Assembly: GCF_013409935.1 (NCBI RefSeq)
Contig: NZ_JACCCO010000001.1
Coordinates: 1,054,001 to 1,118,000 of the forward strand
Direction: 5' to 3'
DNA from: Streptosporangium sandarakinum
Lineage (GTDB): Bacteria > Actinomycetota > Actinomycetes > Streptosporangiales > Streptosporangiaceae
DNA length: 64,000 nt
Within the stretch, counting starts at the first letter, position 1. Each line of letters opens with the position of its first letter. A model generated the notes under the pieces. That model made no database searches. It saw nothing but the letters and a program-made list of their open reading frames with translations, and was not told where the DNA came from. The translations under genes and the position numbers were made by a program. Shown here piece by piece: positions 30,426-42,098 of the stretch.

Positions 30426-31595
30426 TCACGCCGCGCAGTCGCGCAACGCTACCGCAGGGTCGGCCAGGCGCTCGACATCGAGGGGACGGCCGCCCTCGAT
30501 GAGGCGCCTGCCCTGGACCAGGTCGCGGGGCCGGTCGACGGACAGCACCGCGACGAGCCGGTCGCGGTCGTCCACCCAGCAGGCCCCCCACTTCGGATCG
30601 GCCCCGGGGTCGCCGCGCATGACCATGCGGCCGCCGTCGTGCCGGCCGGCGTACTGGACCATGTGGCCGAACTGCTCCGACCAGAAGTAGGGCACCGGGT
30701 CGTAGACCGCCTCCTCCCCCATCAGGGAGGCCACGGCCACCTCGGGGGCGTTCAGCGCGTTGTCCCAGTGCTCGACCCGCAGGCGGCGGCCGTAGCGGCG
30801 CGACCACCAGGCGGCGCAGTCGCCCACGGCGACGACGCCGGGCAGCGAGGTGCGCAGGTGCTCGTCGGTGACGACGCCGTCGTCGAGCCCGATGCCGGAG
30901 CCGGCCAGCCACTCGACCGCGGGGCGGACGCCGACACCGGTGACGACCACGTCGGCCTCGACCGCCGAGCCGCCGGCCAGGGTCAGCCCGCCGTGGTCGA
31001 CTGAGGCGACCGCGGTGCCGAGCCGCAGGTCCACGCCCGCCTGTTCGTACCAGGGGACGGTCCAGGCGCCGACCGGGCCGAGGGCGGCGGCCAGCGGGAC
31101 GTCGGCGGCCTCGACCACGGTGACCTCGCAGCCGGCCCGGCGCGCGGCGGTGGTCACCTCGGCGCCGATCCAGCCCGCGCCGACGACGGCGACCTTGACC
31201 CCCGGCGCGAACAGGGCGCGCAGCCCGAGGGCGTCGTCGATCGTGCGCAGGACGTGCTGCGGGCCGTCGCCGAGCAGCCGGACCGGGCGGGCGCCGGTGG
31301 CGATGACCAGCCCGTCGTAGGGCAGTTCGCCCTCGGTGGTCTCCACCACGCCGGGCCGCAGCCCCTTGGCGGCCGCTCCCGGGCGGAAGGAGACCTCCAG
31401 GGCGCCGAGATCGGAGTCGACGACCGTGGAGTCGGTGCCGCCGAGCAGGACGGCCTTCGACAAGGGGGGGCGGTCGTACGGCCGGTGCCGCTCCTCCCCG
31501 ATCAGGGTGATCGTGCCGGCGAACCCTCGGGCCCGTAACGCCTCGACGCTGCGCACGCCGGCCAGGCCGGCGCCAACCACCACGACATGATTCAC
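30426..31595 (-). CDS. FAD-dependent NAD(P)H oxidoreductase, ferredoxin-reductase type
   Basis: 389 aa with two Rossmann folds: FAD-binding VVVGAGLAGVRSVEALRARG at the N-terminus and NAD-binding VAVVGAGWIGAEVTTAARRAG in the middle, plus PYDRPPLSKAVL and LPGVVAVGDCAA. This matches reductases of ferredoxin or rubredoxin systems. It is divergent from the TPP riboswitch of thiO; a thiamine role is possible but unproven. TAGGCT lies 8 nt before the GTG, a likely leaderless start. Confidence 0.87.
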   Translation of the reverse strand: MNHVVVVGAGLAGVRSVEALRARGFAGTITLIGEERHRPYDRPPLSKAVLLGGTDSTVVDSDLGALEVSFRPGAAAKGLRPGVVETTEGELPYDGLVIATGARPVRLLGDGPQHVLRTIDDALGLRALFAPGVKVAVVGAGWIGAEVTTAARRAGCEVTVVEAADVPLAAALGPVGAWTVPWYEQAGVDLRLGTAVASVDHGGLTLAGGSAVEADVVVTGVGVRPAVEWLAGSGIGLDDGVVTDEHLRTSLPGVVAVGDCAAWWSRRYGRRLRVEHWDNALNAPEVAVASLMGEEAVYDPVPYFWSEQFGHMVQYAGRHDGGRMVMRGDPGADPKWGACWVDDRDRLVAVLSVDRPRDLVQGRRLIEGGRPLDVERLADPAVALRDCAA

Positions 31596-31727
31596 ACCTC
31601 ATCAGCCTAGGCGTCCGGAGGACCCCCGGCTATCTGCTACGTGCGCTGAAACCGGCATTCAACCCACACGGGGCGCTACACCCGCGTCGGGGCGGCCGGA
31701 GGCACCCCTTATGGTGGGGATGTCAAG

Positions 31728-31922
31728 ACGCGCGGGAGCCCGGCACGCACCGGGCTGAGAGGAGGGCCGCGAGACCGCCGAGGAGCGCGGAGCCACGCAC
31801 CGCGACCGGAACGCCCCGGGTGGGCGCCGCCGGGCGACGCGGGCGGGCCGCGACCGGGCGCGACCGCGAGCGGGCCCTCGACCGCCAGGAACCTGATCCG
31901 GGTCATGCCGGCGAAGGGAGCG
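31728..31922 (+). promoter_or_regulatory. TPP riboswitch (THI element) upstream of thiOSG
   Basis: The conserved halves are clear: AGCCCGG...CCGGGCTGAGAGG at about 31736-31764 (the pyrimidine-binding CUGAGA) and ACCTGATCCGGGTCATGCCG with GGCGAAGGGAG at about 31891-31920. The 3' part runs into the thiO ribosome binding site, pointing to control of translation by thiamine pyrophosphate. The P3 arm between the two halves is very long, about 120 nt, and GC-rich. Confidence 0.93.
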
Positions 31923-31924
31923 GG

Positions 31925-34049
<2,125 letters not shown>

Positions 34050-34299
34050 GCGGGCGGCCGTACGTCTCGTGAGGGGCGCACGGCGGCGGGCGGCACCTCT
34101 TCGGGGGCGGGCGGTGCACGCCCTCCCGAGAGCCCTCCCCGGGCCCCGGCCGGGGCCCGGCCGGCCGGGGGCGGATCATCGGCGACGGGCACGGTGACCT
34201 GCCCCGCGGATCTCGGAATGCCCTCGGAATCCGCAGAAAACAGTCAACTTCTCGGCATCGGTTTGGAACACCGGCACCCTGCGGACGCCAAAACGCCCG

Positions 34300-34305
34300 T
34301 AAACT
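34300..34305 (+). promoter_or_regulatory. -10 element of pknL
   Basis: TAAACT lies 7 nt before the pknL GTG; no ribosome binding site is present, so the mRNA is probably leaderless. Confidence 0.5.
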
Positions 34306-34312
34306 CAGCCGG

Positions 34313-36289
34313 GTGGACACGACGGTTACTGACCCCCTGGTCGGGAGACTCCTCGACGGGCGTTACCGCGTCGAGTCCCGGATCGCCCGAGGCGGGATGG
34401 CGACCGTCTACCTGGCCATGGACATCCGGCTCGACCGCACGGTCGCCGTGAAGGTGATGCACCGATCCCTCGCCGAGGACCCCTCCTTCGTCCGGCGGTT
34501 CATCGGCGAGGCGAAGTCGGTGGCGAGCCTGTCGCACCCCAACGTGGTGCACGTCTTCGACCAGGGCACCGACGGCGGCAACGTCTACCTGTCGATGGAG
34601 TACGTCCCGGGACGCACCCTGCGCGACGTGCTCCGCTCCCGCGGCAGGCTGCCCGCCCGCGAGGCCCTGGAGGTCATCATCCCGGTGCTCGCCGCGCTGG
34701 GCGCCGCGCACCAGACGGGGATGATCCACCGCGACGTCAAGCCGGAGAACGTCCTCCTCAGCGACGACGGCCGGATCAAGGTGGTGGACTTCGGTCTGGC
34801 CCGCGCGATCGAGGCGACCAACCAGACGCGGACCGGCGTCATGATCGGAACCATCGCCTACATGTCGCCCGAGCAGGTGACGGCGGCGGCCGCCGACGCC
34901 CGCAGCGACGTCTACGCGGCCGGGATCATGCTGTTCGAGCTCCTCACCGGCAGCCAGCCGTACGAGGGCGACACCCCGATGTCGGTGGCCTACCGGCACG
35001 TTCACGACACCGTGCCGCTGCCGTCCAGCCTGCTGCCCGACATCCCCCCGCAGCTCGACACGCTGGTGGCCAGGGCCACGGCCCGCGACCCCGAGGGCCG
35101 TCCGGCGGACGCCACCGCGATGCTGGTCGCCGCGGTGGAGGCGCACCGGGCGCTGCCCATGGACAGCGGCCCGGCGCCGCAGGTCCCGGCCGCCCCGGTA
35201 CGGCCCGCGGAGCACCCGGGGCCGGCGGGCGCCACCATGGTGCAGCCGGCCGTCAACCACACCCTGGTCCAGCCGCGCGGCGAACTGCTCACCACCCCCG
35301 CCGCAGGCCACCCCGGCGCCCCGGCCGGGCCGGAGCCGGGGGCGGCCGCGCGGCGCGGCGGGTCCCGGCGGCCCACGTGGTTCCTGATCACGCTGGCCCT
35401 GGTCATGGTGGCCGGGATCGGCCTGACCGGCTGGTGGTTCTCCCAGACCCGCACGATCAAGGTGCCCGACTCGCTGGTGGGCATGAACATCAAGCTGGCC
35501 CAGAGCGAGGCCGAACGGCTCGGCTTCACCGTCGTGGTCGGCCAGGCCCAGTACGACGAGAAGGTCCCCAAGGACAACGTCCTGTCGACCGACCCGGCCG
35601 GCGGCACCGAGGTCGAGCCGAAGTCGCGGCTCACCCTCATCGCCTCGGCGGGCCCCAAGCGGGTCCCGGTGCCCAACGTCGTCGGCATGGACCAGAACGC
35701 GGCCCGGTCGAAGCTCGCCGAGGTCAAGCTGGTCACCGGGAACATCCGGCGGCAGGGCAGCGACACCGTGCCGCGCAACCAGGTCATCCGGACCGTCCCG
35801 GCGGTGGGCAACCCCGTCAAGGAGGGCAGCAAGGTCGCCCTGGTGGTCAGCGCGGGCCTGCTCCTGCCGGACGTCAAGGGCATGCCCCGCGACCAGGCCG
35901 ACGCCACGCTGCGCACCGCGGGCTTCCTGCCGGAGTTCGTCGAGCAGACCGACGCCGCCACCCCCTGCACGGTCATCGCGCAGGACCCCCAGCCCGGGGC
36001 CGAGGTGGACAAGGGCGCCGTCGTGCGGATGACCCTCTCCCAGTGCGACAACCCCGGCTGGCACTGGCCGTGGGAGAACGACACCCAGCCCGGCGAGGGC
36101 GACGACAAGCAGGTGGTCGTCATCCCCAACGTGATGTTCAAAGAGGTCAAGGCGGCCCGCGACGAGCTGCGCGCCGCGGGGGTGACGGTGAAGATGCGCA
36201 AGGGCCTGGGCCGGGGGATGGTGGTGGCGCAGCTCCCGGGGGCCGGCCAGCAGGTCCCGCCGGGCACCGAGGTGACGCTCTGGTTCTGA
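34313..36289 (+). CDS. pknL: PknL-type membrane serine/threonine kinase with PASTA repeats
   Basis: 658 aa. The kinase domain shows the glycine loop ARGGMATVYLA, Lys47 in VAVKVM, catalytic Asp141 in HRDVKPEN and DFG at 159-161. A Pro/Ala linker, one transmembrane helix (about 355-375) and four extracellular PASTA-like repeats follow, which bind peptidoglycan fragments in related kinases. M. tuberculosis PknL lacks PASTA repeats, so this is the longer form. Near it lie the Rv2175c-like HTH gene and thi genes. Confidence 0.92.
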   Translation: MDTTVTDPLVGRLLDGRYRVESRIARGGMATVYLAMDIRLDRTVAVKVMHRSLAEDPSFVRRFIGEAKSVASLSHPNVVHVFDQGTDGGNVYLSMEYVPGRTLRDVLRSRGRLPAREALEVIIPVLAALGAAHQTGMIHRDVKPENVLLSDDGRIKVVDFGLARAIEATNQTRTGVMIGTIAYMSPEQVTAAAADARSDVYAAGIMLFELLTGSQPYEGDTPMSVAYRHVHDTVPLPSSLLPDIPPQLDTLVARATARDPEGRPADATAMLVAAVEAHRALPMDSGPAPQVPAAPVRPAEHPGPAGATMVQPAVNHTLVQPRGELLTTPAAGHPGAPAGPEPGAAARRGGSRRPTWFLITLALVMVAGIGLTGWWFSQTRTIKVPDSLVGMNIKLAQSEAERLGFTVVVGQAQYDEKVPKDNVLSTDPAGGTEVEPKSRLTLIASAGPKRVPVPNVVGMDQNAARSKLAEVKLVTGNIRRQGSDTVPRNQVIRTVPAVGNPVKEGSKVALVVSAGLLLPDVKGMPRDQADATLRTAGFLPEFVEQTDAATPCTVIAQDPQPGAEVDKGAVVRMTLSQCDNPGWHWPWENDTQPGEGDDKQVVVIPNVMFKEVKAARDELRAAGVTVKMRKGLGRGMVVAQLPGAGQQVPPGTEVTLWF

Positions 36290-36403
36290 CCGGCGTGCGC
36301 TCCGGCCGGTCGTGTGCTCCGACCGGTCGCGCGCTCGGCGGGTCGCGGACCTGACCGGTCGTACGGCTCACGGCCGGTCGCGCGTCACGGCCGGCCGTAC
36401 GGC
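36290..36403. other. repeat-rich gap between convergent pknL and allantoicase
   Basis: 114 nt without a gene, built from degenerate GGCCGGTCG and CGTACGGCTCA units. Likely the shared termination zone of the convergent genes; no clean T-tailed hairpin seen. Confidence 0.5.
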
Positions 36404-37357
36404 TCAGGGCCGGTGGAGCAGGCCGTGCAGGCGGACCCGGGCGAGGCCGCCGTCGGGGAAGACGTCCACCCTGACGTGGGTGGTCACCGGCGCGTCCGCG
36501 AGGCGGAAGCGGTGGCGCGTGTCGGGCAGCAGCGGGGTCCTGGGCAGCAGTTCCGTCCAGGTGCGGCCGTCGGCCGTCCCCCGGAGCGACACGGCGGCCG
36601 GGGCGTTGAACAGCAGGTTCGTCGTGTCGATCTCGGCGAGCCTGATGACGCCGGGCCCGGCCAGGCGGATCACCAGCCAGTCGTTGCCGCCGTCGCGTCG
36701 GCGGGCCGTCTCCCAGCCCTCGGCCTGGTGCCGGGCGAGGCCGGGGGCTATGACGTTGCCGGGCGGGGAGTAGAACCCGTCGGAGCAGCCGGTGACCAGC
36801 CCGCCGTTCTCCAGCGCGGCCAGGTCCAGGCCCAGGCCGTCGTAGACCGTCAGATCCGGCCTGGCCTCGCCGTGCACGCGCAGCCGGGCCACGCCGCCGT
36901 CGGGGAAGATGTTCAGCCGCACGTGGGTGCGGCGCCGTTCCCCGGTCACCGCGAAGCGGTGCTCGGCGTCCCCGGCGAGTGCGGCGTGTGGGACGATCTC
37001 CTCCCATTCGGCGCCGGCCAGCTCCGCCGCGGTGGGGTGGCCGGTGACCTCGGCCGCCTCGACGGAGGCGTGCGCCGGGTGGTTGGCCCTGAACCAGGCG
37101 GTGTCGATCACGACGCCGCGGACCACGCCGGGCACGCCGAGGCGGACCACGGCCCAGTCGTGGCCGGGCTCGCGCCGCCGCCGGGTCTCCCAGCCGTCGT
37201 AGACCTGGCCCTTGGCGCCGAAGGTGTGCGCCTGGAAGCCGGGCGGGCCGGGCCGGATGAGGTTCTCCCGCTCGGCGAAGGACTCGTCGCTGGCCGCGAC
37301 GACCGAGCCTCCGTGGGTGCGCAGCGCCAGGTCGGGCAGGGTGGTGAAGTCGTTCAC
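36404..37357 (-). CDS. allantoicase
   Basis: It hydrolyses allantoate to ureidoglycolate and urea. The 317-aa product is a tandem of two jelly-roll-like halves, each with a G-W-E-T-x-R-R-R segment ([15 protein letters not shown] and [15 protein letters not shown]) and THVRxxxFPDGGxARxRxHG (twice). GTG at revcomp 37355-37357 overlaps the allantoinase stop (GTGA). Last gene of the purine-catabolic operon. Confidence 0.94.
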   Translation of the reverse strand: MNDFTTLPDLALRTHGGSVVAASDESFAERENLIRPGPPGFQAHTFGAKGQVYDGWETRRRREPGHDWAVVRLGVPGVVRGVVIDTAWFRANHPAHASVEAAEVTGHPTAAELAGAEWEEIVPHAALAGDAEHRFAVTGERRRTHVRLNIFPDGGVARLRVHGEARPDLTVYDGLGLDLAALENGGLVTGCSDGFYSPPGNVIAPGLARHQAEGWETARRRDGGNDWLVIRLAGPGVIRLAEIDTTNLLFNAPAAVSLRGTADGRTWTELLPRTPLLPDTRHRFRLADAPVTTHVRVDVFPDGGLARVRLHGLLHRP

Positions 37358-38874
37358 GCCGGGGTCCTTCCGGTGCCGGGACGGGAGGGCGTGCAGGGAC
37401 GCGCCGCGGACGGCTCCGGCCGGCTCGGCTCGGGCTCGCCGGGTTCCGGGGCGCCGGGGCCGAGTTCGGCCCGTTCCCGGATGCTGGGACCGGGCTCGGC
37501 CTGTTCCAGGGGGCCGGGCTCGGCTCGTTCCGGGGCGGGCCGCCGTAGCAGGACCCCGCCGGGCTCGCCGTCGGGCCCGGCGTCCGTGAGGCGGCCGCGC
37601 AGCCAGGTGGCGCGGACCGTGCCCCGCAGCGTCCTGCCGTGGTACGGCGTGACCGGGTTGCGGTGGTGCAGCGCGGCGGCGTCCACGGTGTGCTCGGCGT
37701 CCGGGTCGAAGGCCACCAGGTCGGCGTCGCGACCCGCCTCGATCGCGCCCTTGCGGGTCAGGCCGGCCAGCGCCGCGGGGCCGGCGGCCATCCACCGGAC
37801 GACGTGCTCCAGGCCGTATCCGCGCCGCGCCGCCTCGGTCCAGACGACGGACAGACCGAGCTGGAGGGAGGAGACGCCGCCCCAGGCGCGGGCGAAGTCG
37901 GGCATCTTCAGATCCGGCGTGGACGGAGAGTGGTCGGAGACGACGCAGCTCAGCACCCCCTCGGCGAGCCCGCGCCAGAGCGCGTCGCGGTTGGCCGCCG
38001 AGCGGATCGGCGGGCAGCACTTGAACGCGGTGCCGCCGGGCGGCACCTCCTCGGCGGTCAGCGTCAGGTAGTGCGGGCAGGTCTCGGCGGTGACCCGCAC
38101 GCCCCGCGCCCGCGCCGCGGCCAGCGGCTCCAGGCACAGCGCCGAGGACACGTGCAGGATGTGGACCCGCGCGCCGGTCTCCCCGGCCAGCGTCACGACC
38201 CGCTCGACCGCCCGCCGTTCGGCCTCGCCTGGCCGGGAGCCGAGGAAGTCGGCGTAGCCGGGCCCGGCGGGGTCGGCGAGCAGCGCCGGGTCCTCGGCGT
38301 GGACGACCAGCAGGCCGTCGAAGGAGGCGATCTCCGCCATGGCCCGCCGCAGCCCCGCGTCGTCGAGCGGCGGGAACTCCTCCACGCCCGACGGCGACAG
38401 GAAGCACTTGAAGCCGAACACGCCGGCCTCGTGCAGTGGCCGGAGGGCGGCGGCGTTCCCGGGGACCGCGCCGCCCCAGAAGCCGACGTCCACCGCGCAC
38501 CGGCCCCCGGCGGCCCGCCTCTTCACGTCGAGCGCGGCCACGTCCACGGTCGGCGGCAGCGAGTTGAGCGGCATGTCCACGATCGTGGTGACGCCGCCGG
38601 CCGCGGCGGCCCGGGTGGCCGACGCGAAGCCCTCCCAGTGGGTCCGGCCGGGCTCGTTGACGTGCACGTGGGTGTCCACCAGACCCGGCAGCAGCGCGAC
38701 GTCGCCGAGGTCGACCCGTTCGGCGGCGTCCGGGGGCGCGTCGTGGGGGTGCAGGCCGGTGATCCTGCCGTCCCGTACGGCCACCGCCGCCGGGGCCTGG
38801 CCGCCGGGCAGCACCACCCGGCGGGACCGGACCACCAGGTCCGGCCTCCGTTCGTCCGCTCCCCGGCTCGTCAC
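37354..38874 (-). CDS. allB: allantoinase with a repetitive C-terminal tail
   Basis: Cyclic amidohydrolase opening allantoin to allantoate. Metal motif [16 protein letters not shown], the carbamylated Lys in [23 protein letters not shown] and SDHSPST are all present. The normal domain ends near residue 445 ([13 protein letters not shown]), but the frame continues for about 60 residues of Glu-Pro-Gly-Ala repeats (AERAEPGP, EQAEPGP, ERAELGP). GTG at revcomp 38872-38874. Similar insertions occur in neighbouring enzymes. Confidence 0.93.
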   Translation of the reverse strand: MTSRGADERRPDLVVRSRRVVLPGGQAPAAVAVRDGRITGLHPHDAPPDAAERVDLGDVALLPGLVDTHVHVNEPGRTHWEGFASATRAAAAGGVTTIVDMPLNSLPPTVDVAALDVKRRAAGGRCAVDVGFWGGAVPGNAAALRPLHEAGVFGFKCFLSPSGVEEFPPLDDAGLRRAMAEIASFDGLLVVHAEDPALLADPAGPGYADFLGSRPGEAERRAVERVVTLAGETGARVHILHVSSALCLEPLAAARARGVRVTAETCPHYLTLTAEEVPPGGTAFKCCPPIRSAANRDALWRGLAEGVLSCVVSDHSPSTPDLKMPDFARAWGGVSSLQLGLSVVWTEAARRGYGLEHVVRWMAAGPAALAGLTRKGAIEAGRDADLVAFDPDAEHTVDAAALHHRNPVTPYHGRTLRGTVRATWLRGRLTDAGPDGEPGGVLLRRPAPERAEPGPLEQAEPGPSIRERAELGPGAPEPGEPEPSRPEPSAARPCTPSRPGTGRTPA

Positions 38875-38957
38875 GGGCCGTCCTCCGCTTCCGTCAACGG
38901 CGCTCCCCGGCTGTTCGCAGGGGCTTTCCGGCTCTCGTCACAGGCGTCCCTCCGGAT

Positions 38958-39059
38958 CTCGCGGGCTCCCGGATCTCGCGAACCCCCGGCCCTCGTGGGC
39001 TCCCGGCCCTCGTGGGCTCCCGGCCCTCGTAGGATCCGGGGTCTCGTAGGCTCCCGGCC
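38958..39059. repeat. 17-nt tandem array, six units
   Basis: Six consecutive 17-nt units of the type CTCGTGGGCTCCCGGCC fill 38958-39059; two units are identical (38992-39008, 39009-39025), the others degenerate. It lies in the 229-nt gap between glycerate kinase and allantoinase. The period is not a multiple of three, consistent with noncoding DNA. Confidence 0.85.
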
Positions 39060-39103
39060 CTTCTCGACGGCGTTCCCCGGCTCTTGCGGGTCCCCGGCCA
39101 TGG

Positions 39104-40285
39104 TCACAGGTGTTCCGCGGTGATCCGGCGCGCGAGGCGCTCCAGCAGCGGGCCCGCCTGCGCCATGCACACCTCCGGGTCGGGTTCGAGGTCGGTGAGG
39201 GCGTAGGCGGCCGAGATGCCGGCCGCGGCCAGTTCCTCGTCGTCCAGCGTCCGCCGCCCGCACACCGCGACGACCGGGACCCCCGCCTTGGCCGCCGCCA
39301 CCGCGACGCCCGCGGGGGCCTTGCCGCGCAGGGTCTGCTCGTCCAGCGCCCCCTCCCCGGTGATCACCAGGCGGGCGCCGGGGAGCCGGTCGTGGAAGCG
39401 CAGCAGGTCGAGCAGGTACTCGATGCCGGGCCGCAGGTCCGCCCCGAGGAAGGCCAGCGCGGCGAATCCCACTCCCCCGGCGGCGCCCGCGCCGGGCCGG
39501 GCGGCCACGCCCATGGCGCGCACGACGCCGTCGTGCTCGGCGGCGCCGGCCAGGCCGTGGGTGTGCGCGGCGACCGCGGCGAGCCGTACCAGGCCCTTCT
39601 CCAGCAGCGCGACGTCCTCGGGGCCGGCGCCCTTCTGCGGGCCGTACACGGCGGCGGCGCCGTGCGGGCCGAGCAGCGGGTTGTCCACGTCGCCGGCGAC
39701 GATGTACTCCACGCCGCCGGACGGGCCGAGCCCGGACGCCTCGAACCCGGAGGCGTCGATCCTGTCGAGATCGGCCAGGGCCGCGCCGCCCGGGGGCAGC
39801 TCCCGTCCGTCCGCGTCCAGGAACCGGACGCCGAGCGCCGTCATCATGCCGGTGCCGCCGTCGGTGCAGGCGCTGCCGCCCAGGCCGAGCACGATCCGCC
39901 GCGCGCCGCGCCGTACGGCGTGGGCGATCAGCTCGCCGGTTCCCCGGCTGGTCGCGGTGAGCGCCCGCGGCCCGCCCGGCAGGCGGCGCAGCCCGGACGC
40001 CTCGGCCAGCTCGACCACGGCCGTCGGCGTCCCGCCGGCCTCGCGCCAGGCGTAGGCGGCGCGGACCGGCTCCCCGGTGGGCCCGGCGACCTCGGCCTCG
40101 ACGCGGTCGAACCCGGCGGCGACGGCCGCGTCCACGGTGCCGTCACCGCCGTCGGCCACCGGCACCGCGACCGTGGCGACGTCCGGGCCGAGCCCGGCGG
40201 CCACCCGCGCCGCGACCTCGGCCGCGGTCAGCGACCCCTTGAACTTGTCCGGGGCGATGACGACGTGTCCCGACGACTCAGACAA
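39104..40285 (-). CDS. glycerate kinase (GarK type)
   Basis: 393 aa; VVIAPDKFKGSLTAAEVA at the N-terminus, VPVADGGDGTVDA, LGLGGSACTDGGTGM and ITGEGALDEQTLRGKAP are signatures of the GarK/GlxK family. It phosphorylates glycerate formed from glyoxylate, the carbon end of allantoin breakdown. Start is TTG (revcomp 40283-40285) with GGGAG 5 nt upstream. No glyoxylate carboligase or tartronate semialdehyde reductase gene is in the window. Confidence 0.93.
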   Translation of the reverse strand: MSESSGHVVIAPDKFKGSLTAAEVAARVAAGLGPDVATVAVPVADGGDGTVDAAVAAGFDRVEAEVAGPTGEPVRAAYAWREAGGTPTAVVELAEASGLRRLPGGPRALTATSRGTGELIAHAVRRGARRIVLGLGGSACTDGGTGMMTALGVRFLDADGRELPPGGAALADLDRIDASGFEASGLGPSGGVEYIVAGDVDNPLLGPHGAAAVYGPQKGAGPEDVALLEKGLVRLAAVAAHTHGLAGAAEHDGVVRAMGVAARPGAGAAGGVGFAALAFLGADLRPGIEYLLDLLRFHDRLPGARLVITGEGALDEQTLRGKAPAGVAVAAAKAGVPVVAVCGRRTLDDEELAAAGISAAYALTDLEPDPEVCMAQAGPLLERLARRITAEHL

Positions 40286-40405
40286 CCCTGCTCCCTGGTG
40301 TACGGCGGGCCGGCGTGGCCCGCCCGGCGCACCCGGGTGGCACCGGTCCCGGCCCGGTGAGGTGGGCCACCATCATCACATCCCTCCGGAAAGGGGTTTC
40401 CAGGG

Positions 40406-40553
40406 CGTCCCGGCTTTCCGGATGTCCCGGGCTCTCCGGACGTCCCGAGTTCACCGGGCGTCCCGGGCTCTCCGAACGTCCCGAGCTCTCCGGATGCCCC
40501 GGGCTCTCCGGACATCACGAGTTCTACGGACACCACAGACACCACGGACGTCA
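40406..40553. repeat. 18-nt tandem array, about eight units
   Basis: Successive units of the type CGTCCCGGGCTCTCCGGA run from about 40406 to 40550, decaying toward the right. The array sits between the glycerate kinase start and the 8-oxoguanine deaminase stop codon. On the minus strand one frame would read as Gly-Glu-Pro/Gly-Thr-Ser repeats, but no start or ribosome binding site supports a protein. The 18-nt unit closely resembles the one inside the uricase gene. Confidence 0.85.
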
Positions 40554-42098
40554 TGGACGTGGGGACGGGGACGGGGCCGGAGGCGGGACGCCCCGCTCGC
40601 CGGCCAGGCGCACGAGGCGGCGATGGGCCTCGACGCCCGCCCGGCCGAGCTCGTCCTGCGGCGTCGTGCGCAGCTCGTCGTCCGCCACGACCGTCTCGCC
40701 GCCCACCAGGAGCCGGGCCAGCGGCGGCTGCCGGGTGCCGAGGACCAGGGCGTGCACCGGGTCGGCGACGGCCCCGGCGAAGGAGTCGATCCGCCACAGC
40801 GCGATGTCGGCGAGTTTGCCCGGCTCCAGGGAGCCGAGCTCCGCCTCGCGGCCCAGGTTCCGCGCCCCGCCGAGGGTGGCGACCGAAAGGGCCTGCCGGG
40901 CGGTCAGCGCCGCGGGACCGTACCTCGCCCGCTGGAACAGCAGCGCCTGGCGCATCTCCCCGGCCAGCGAGGTCAGCTCGGCCGAGGCGCTGCCGTCCAC
41001 CCCGAGGCCGACGTTCGCGCCGCGGCGGAGCAGCTCCGAGACCCGGGCGATCCCCGCGCCGAGCCGCCCGTTGGAGCTGGGGCAGTGCGCGGTGCCGGTG
41101 CCGGTGCGGGCGAGCCGGCCGATGTCGGCGTCGCTCAGGTGGACGGCGTGGGCGAACCACACGTCCGGGCCGAGCCAGCCGAGCTTCTCCATGTGGTCCA
41201 CCGGGCGCACGCCGTACCGGGCCAGGCAGTGCTCCTCCTCGTCGAGGGTCTCGGCGAGGTGGGTGTGCAGGCGCACGCCCCTGTCCCTGGCCAGCGCGGC
41301 GGACTCGGTCATCAGCTCGGTGCTGACCGAGAACGGCGAGCAGGGCGCGACCGCCACCCGCAGCTTCGAGGAGAAGGAGGGGTCGTGGTGGGCGTCGATC
41401 GCCTCGGCGGTCGCGGTGAGGATCGTGTCGAGGTCCTCCACCACCTCGTCCGGGGGCAGGCCGCCGTCGGAGACGCCGCGGTCCATGGAGCCCCGGGCGG
41501 GGTGGAAGCGGACGCCGACCGCGCGGGCCGCGTCGATCTCGGCGGCGAGCAGGTCGCCGCGCCCGGCGGGGAAGACGTAGTGGTGGTCCGCGGAGGTGGT
41601 GCAGCCGGACAGGGCGAGGTGGGCCAGGCCGGCGCCGGCCGCCCCCCTGACGACCTCGGCGTCCATCGCCGCCCAGACGGGGTAGAGCGCCACCAGCCAC
41701 TCGAACAGCGTGGTCTCCCGGGCGAACCCCTGGGAAGCCCACTGGTAGAGGTGGTGGTGGGTGTTGACCAGGCCCGGCGTGGCCAGGCAGCCTGTGCCGT
41801 CGACACGGCGCGCGCCGGGGAGATCCGGCGCCGGTCCCGGGCCGATCGCCTCGATCCGGTCGCCCCGGACGACGATGTGGCCCGAGGGGATCTCCGGGCC
41901 GGTCACCGGGACGAGATAGGCGTTCTCGATCACCAGCGCGCCGCCCGCCCCCGCCCCGGGTGCGGCCCGCGTGCCCGCGGCCTCCCGTTCACCGGAAAGG
42001 CCGCCCGCGGAACCACCCGGAAGGCCGCCGGAGGAGCCACCGGGAAGATCCGCGGGGGAACCGTCCGGGAGGTCGCCGGGGAGTCCTGGGCCGGTCAC
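40551..42098 (-). CDS. 8-oxoguanine deaminase (amidohydrolase)
   Basis: Zinc amidohydrolase. Metal motif NTHHHLYQWASQGFA, then HTHLAETLDEE, FAHAVHLSDADI and LGVDGSAS; these fit the guanine/8-oxoguanine deaminase branch, whose product is urate, consistent with the uricase neighbour. GTG at 42098 overlaps the Fe-S subunit stop (GTGA) but adds about 55 residues of Gly/Pro/Leu repeats; the GTG at 41933 (VIENAYLVPV) would give a normal 460-aa enzyme. I keep the coupled start with reservation. Confidence 0.85.
   Translation of the reverse strand: MTGPGLPGDLPDGSPADLPGGSSGGLPGGSAGGLSGEREAAGTRAAPGAGAGGALVIENAYLVPVTGPEIPSGHIVVRGDRIEAIGPGPAPDLPGARRVDGTGCLATPGLVNTHHHLYQWASQGFARETTLFEWLVALYPVWAAMDAEVVRGAAGAGLAHLALSGCTTSADHHYVFPAGRGDLLAAEIDAARAVGVRFHPARGSMDRGVSDGGLPPDEVVEDLDTILTATAEAIDAHHDPSFSSKLRVAVAPCSPFSVSTELMTESAALARDRGVRLHTHLAETLDEEEHCLARYGVRPVDHMEKLGWLGPDVWFAHAVHLSDADIGRLARTGTGTAHCPSSNGRLGAGIARVSELLRRGANVGLGVDGSASAELTSLAGEMRQALLFQRARYGPAALTARQALSVATLGGARNLGREAELGSLEPGKLADIALWRIDSFAGAVADPVHALVLGTRQPPLARLLVGGETVVADDELRTTPQDELGRAGVEAHRRLVRLAGERGVPPPAPSPSPRP

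Noticed and set aside
38958-39059. CRISPR-like appearance of repeated 17-nt units
   Set aside because: Units are contiguous with no spacers and no cas genes nearby; it is a tandem minisatellite.
40228-41742. Minus-strand frame with collagen-like Gly-x-y repeats overlapping the 8-oxoguanine deaminase
   Set aside because: Most of it is the shadow of the deaminase in another frame; only the 18-nt array gives the collagen-like part and no start supports translation.
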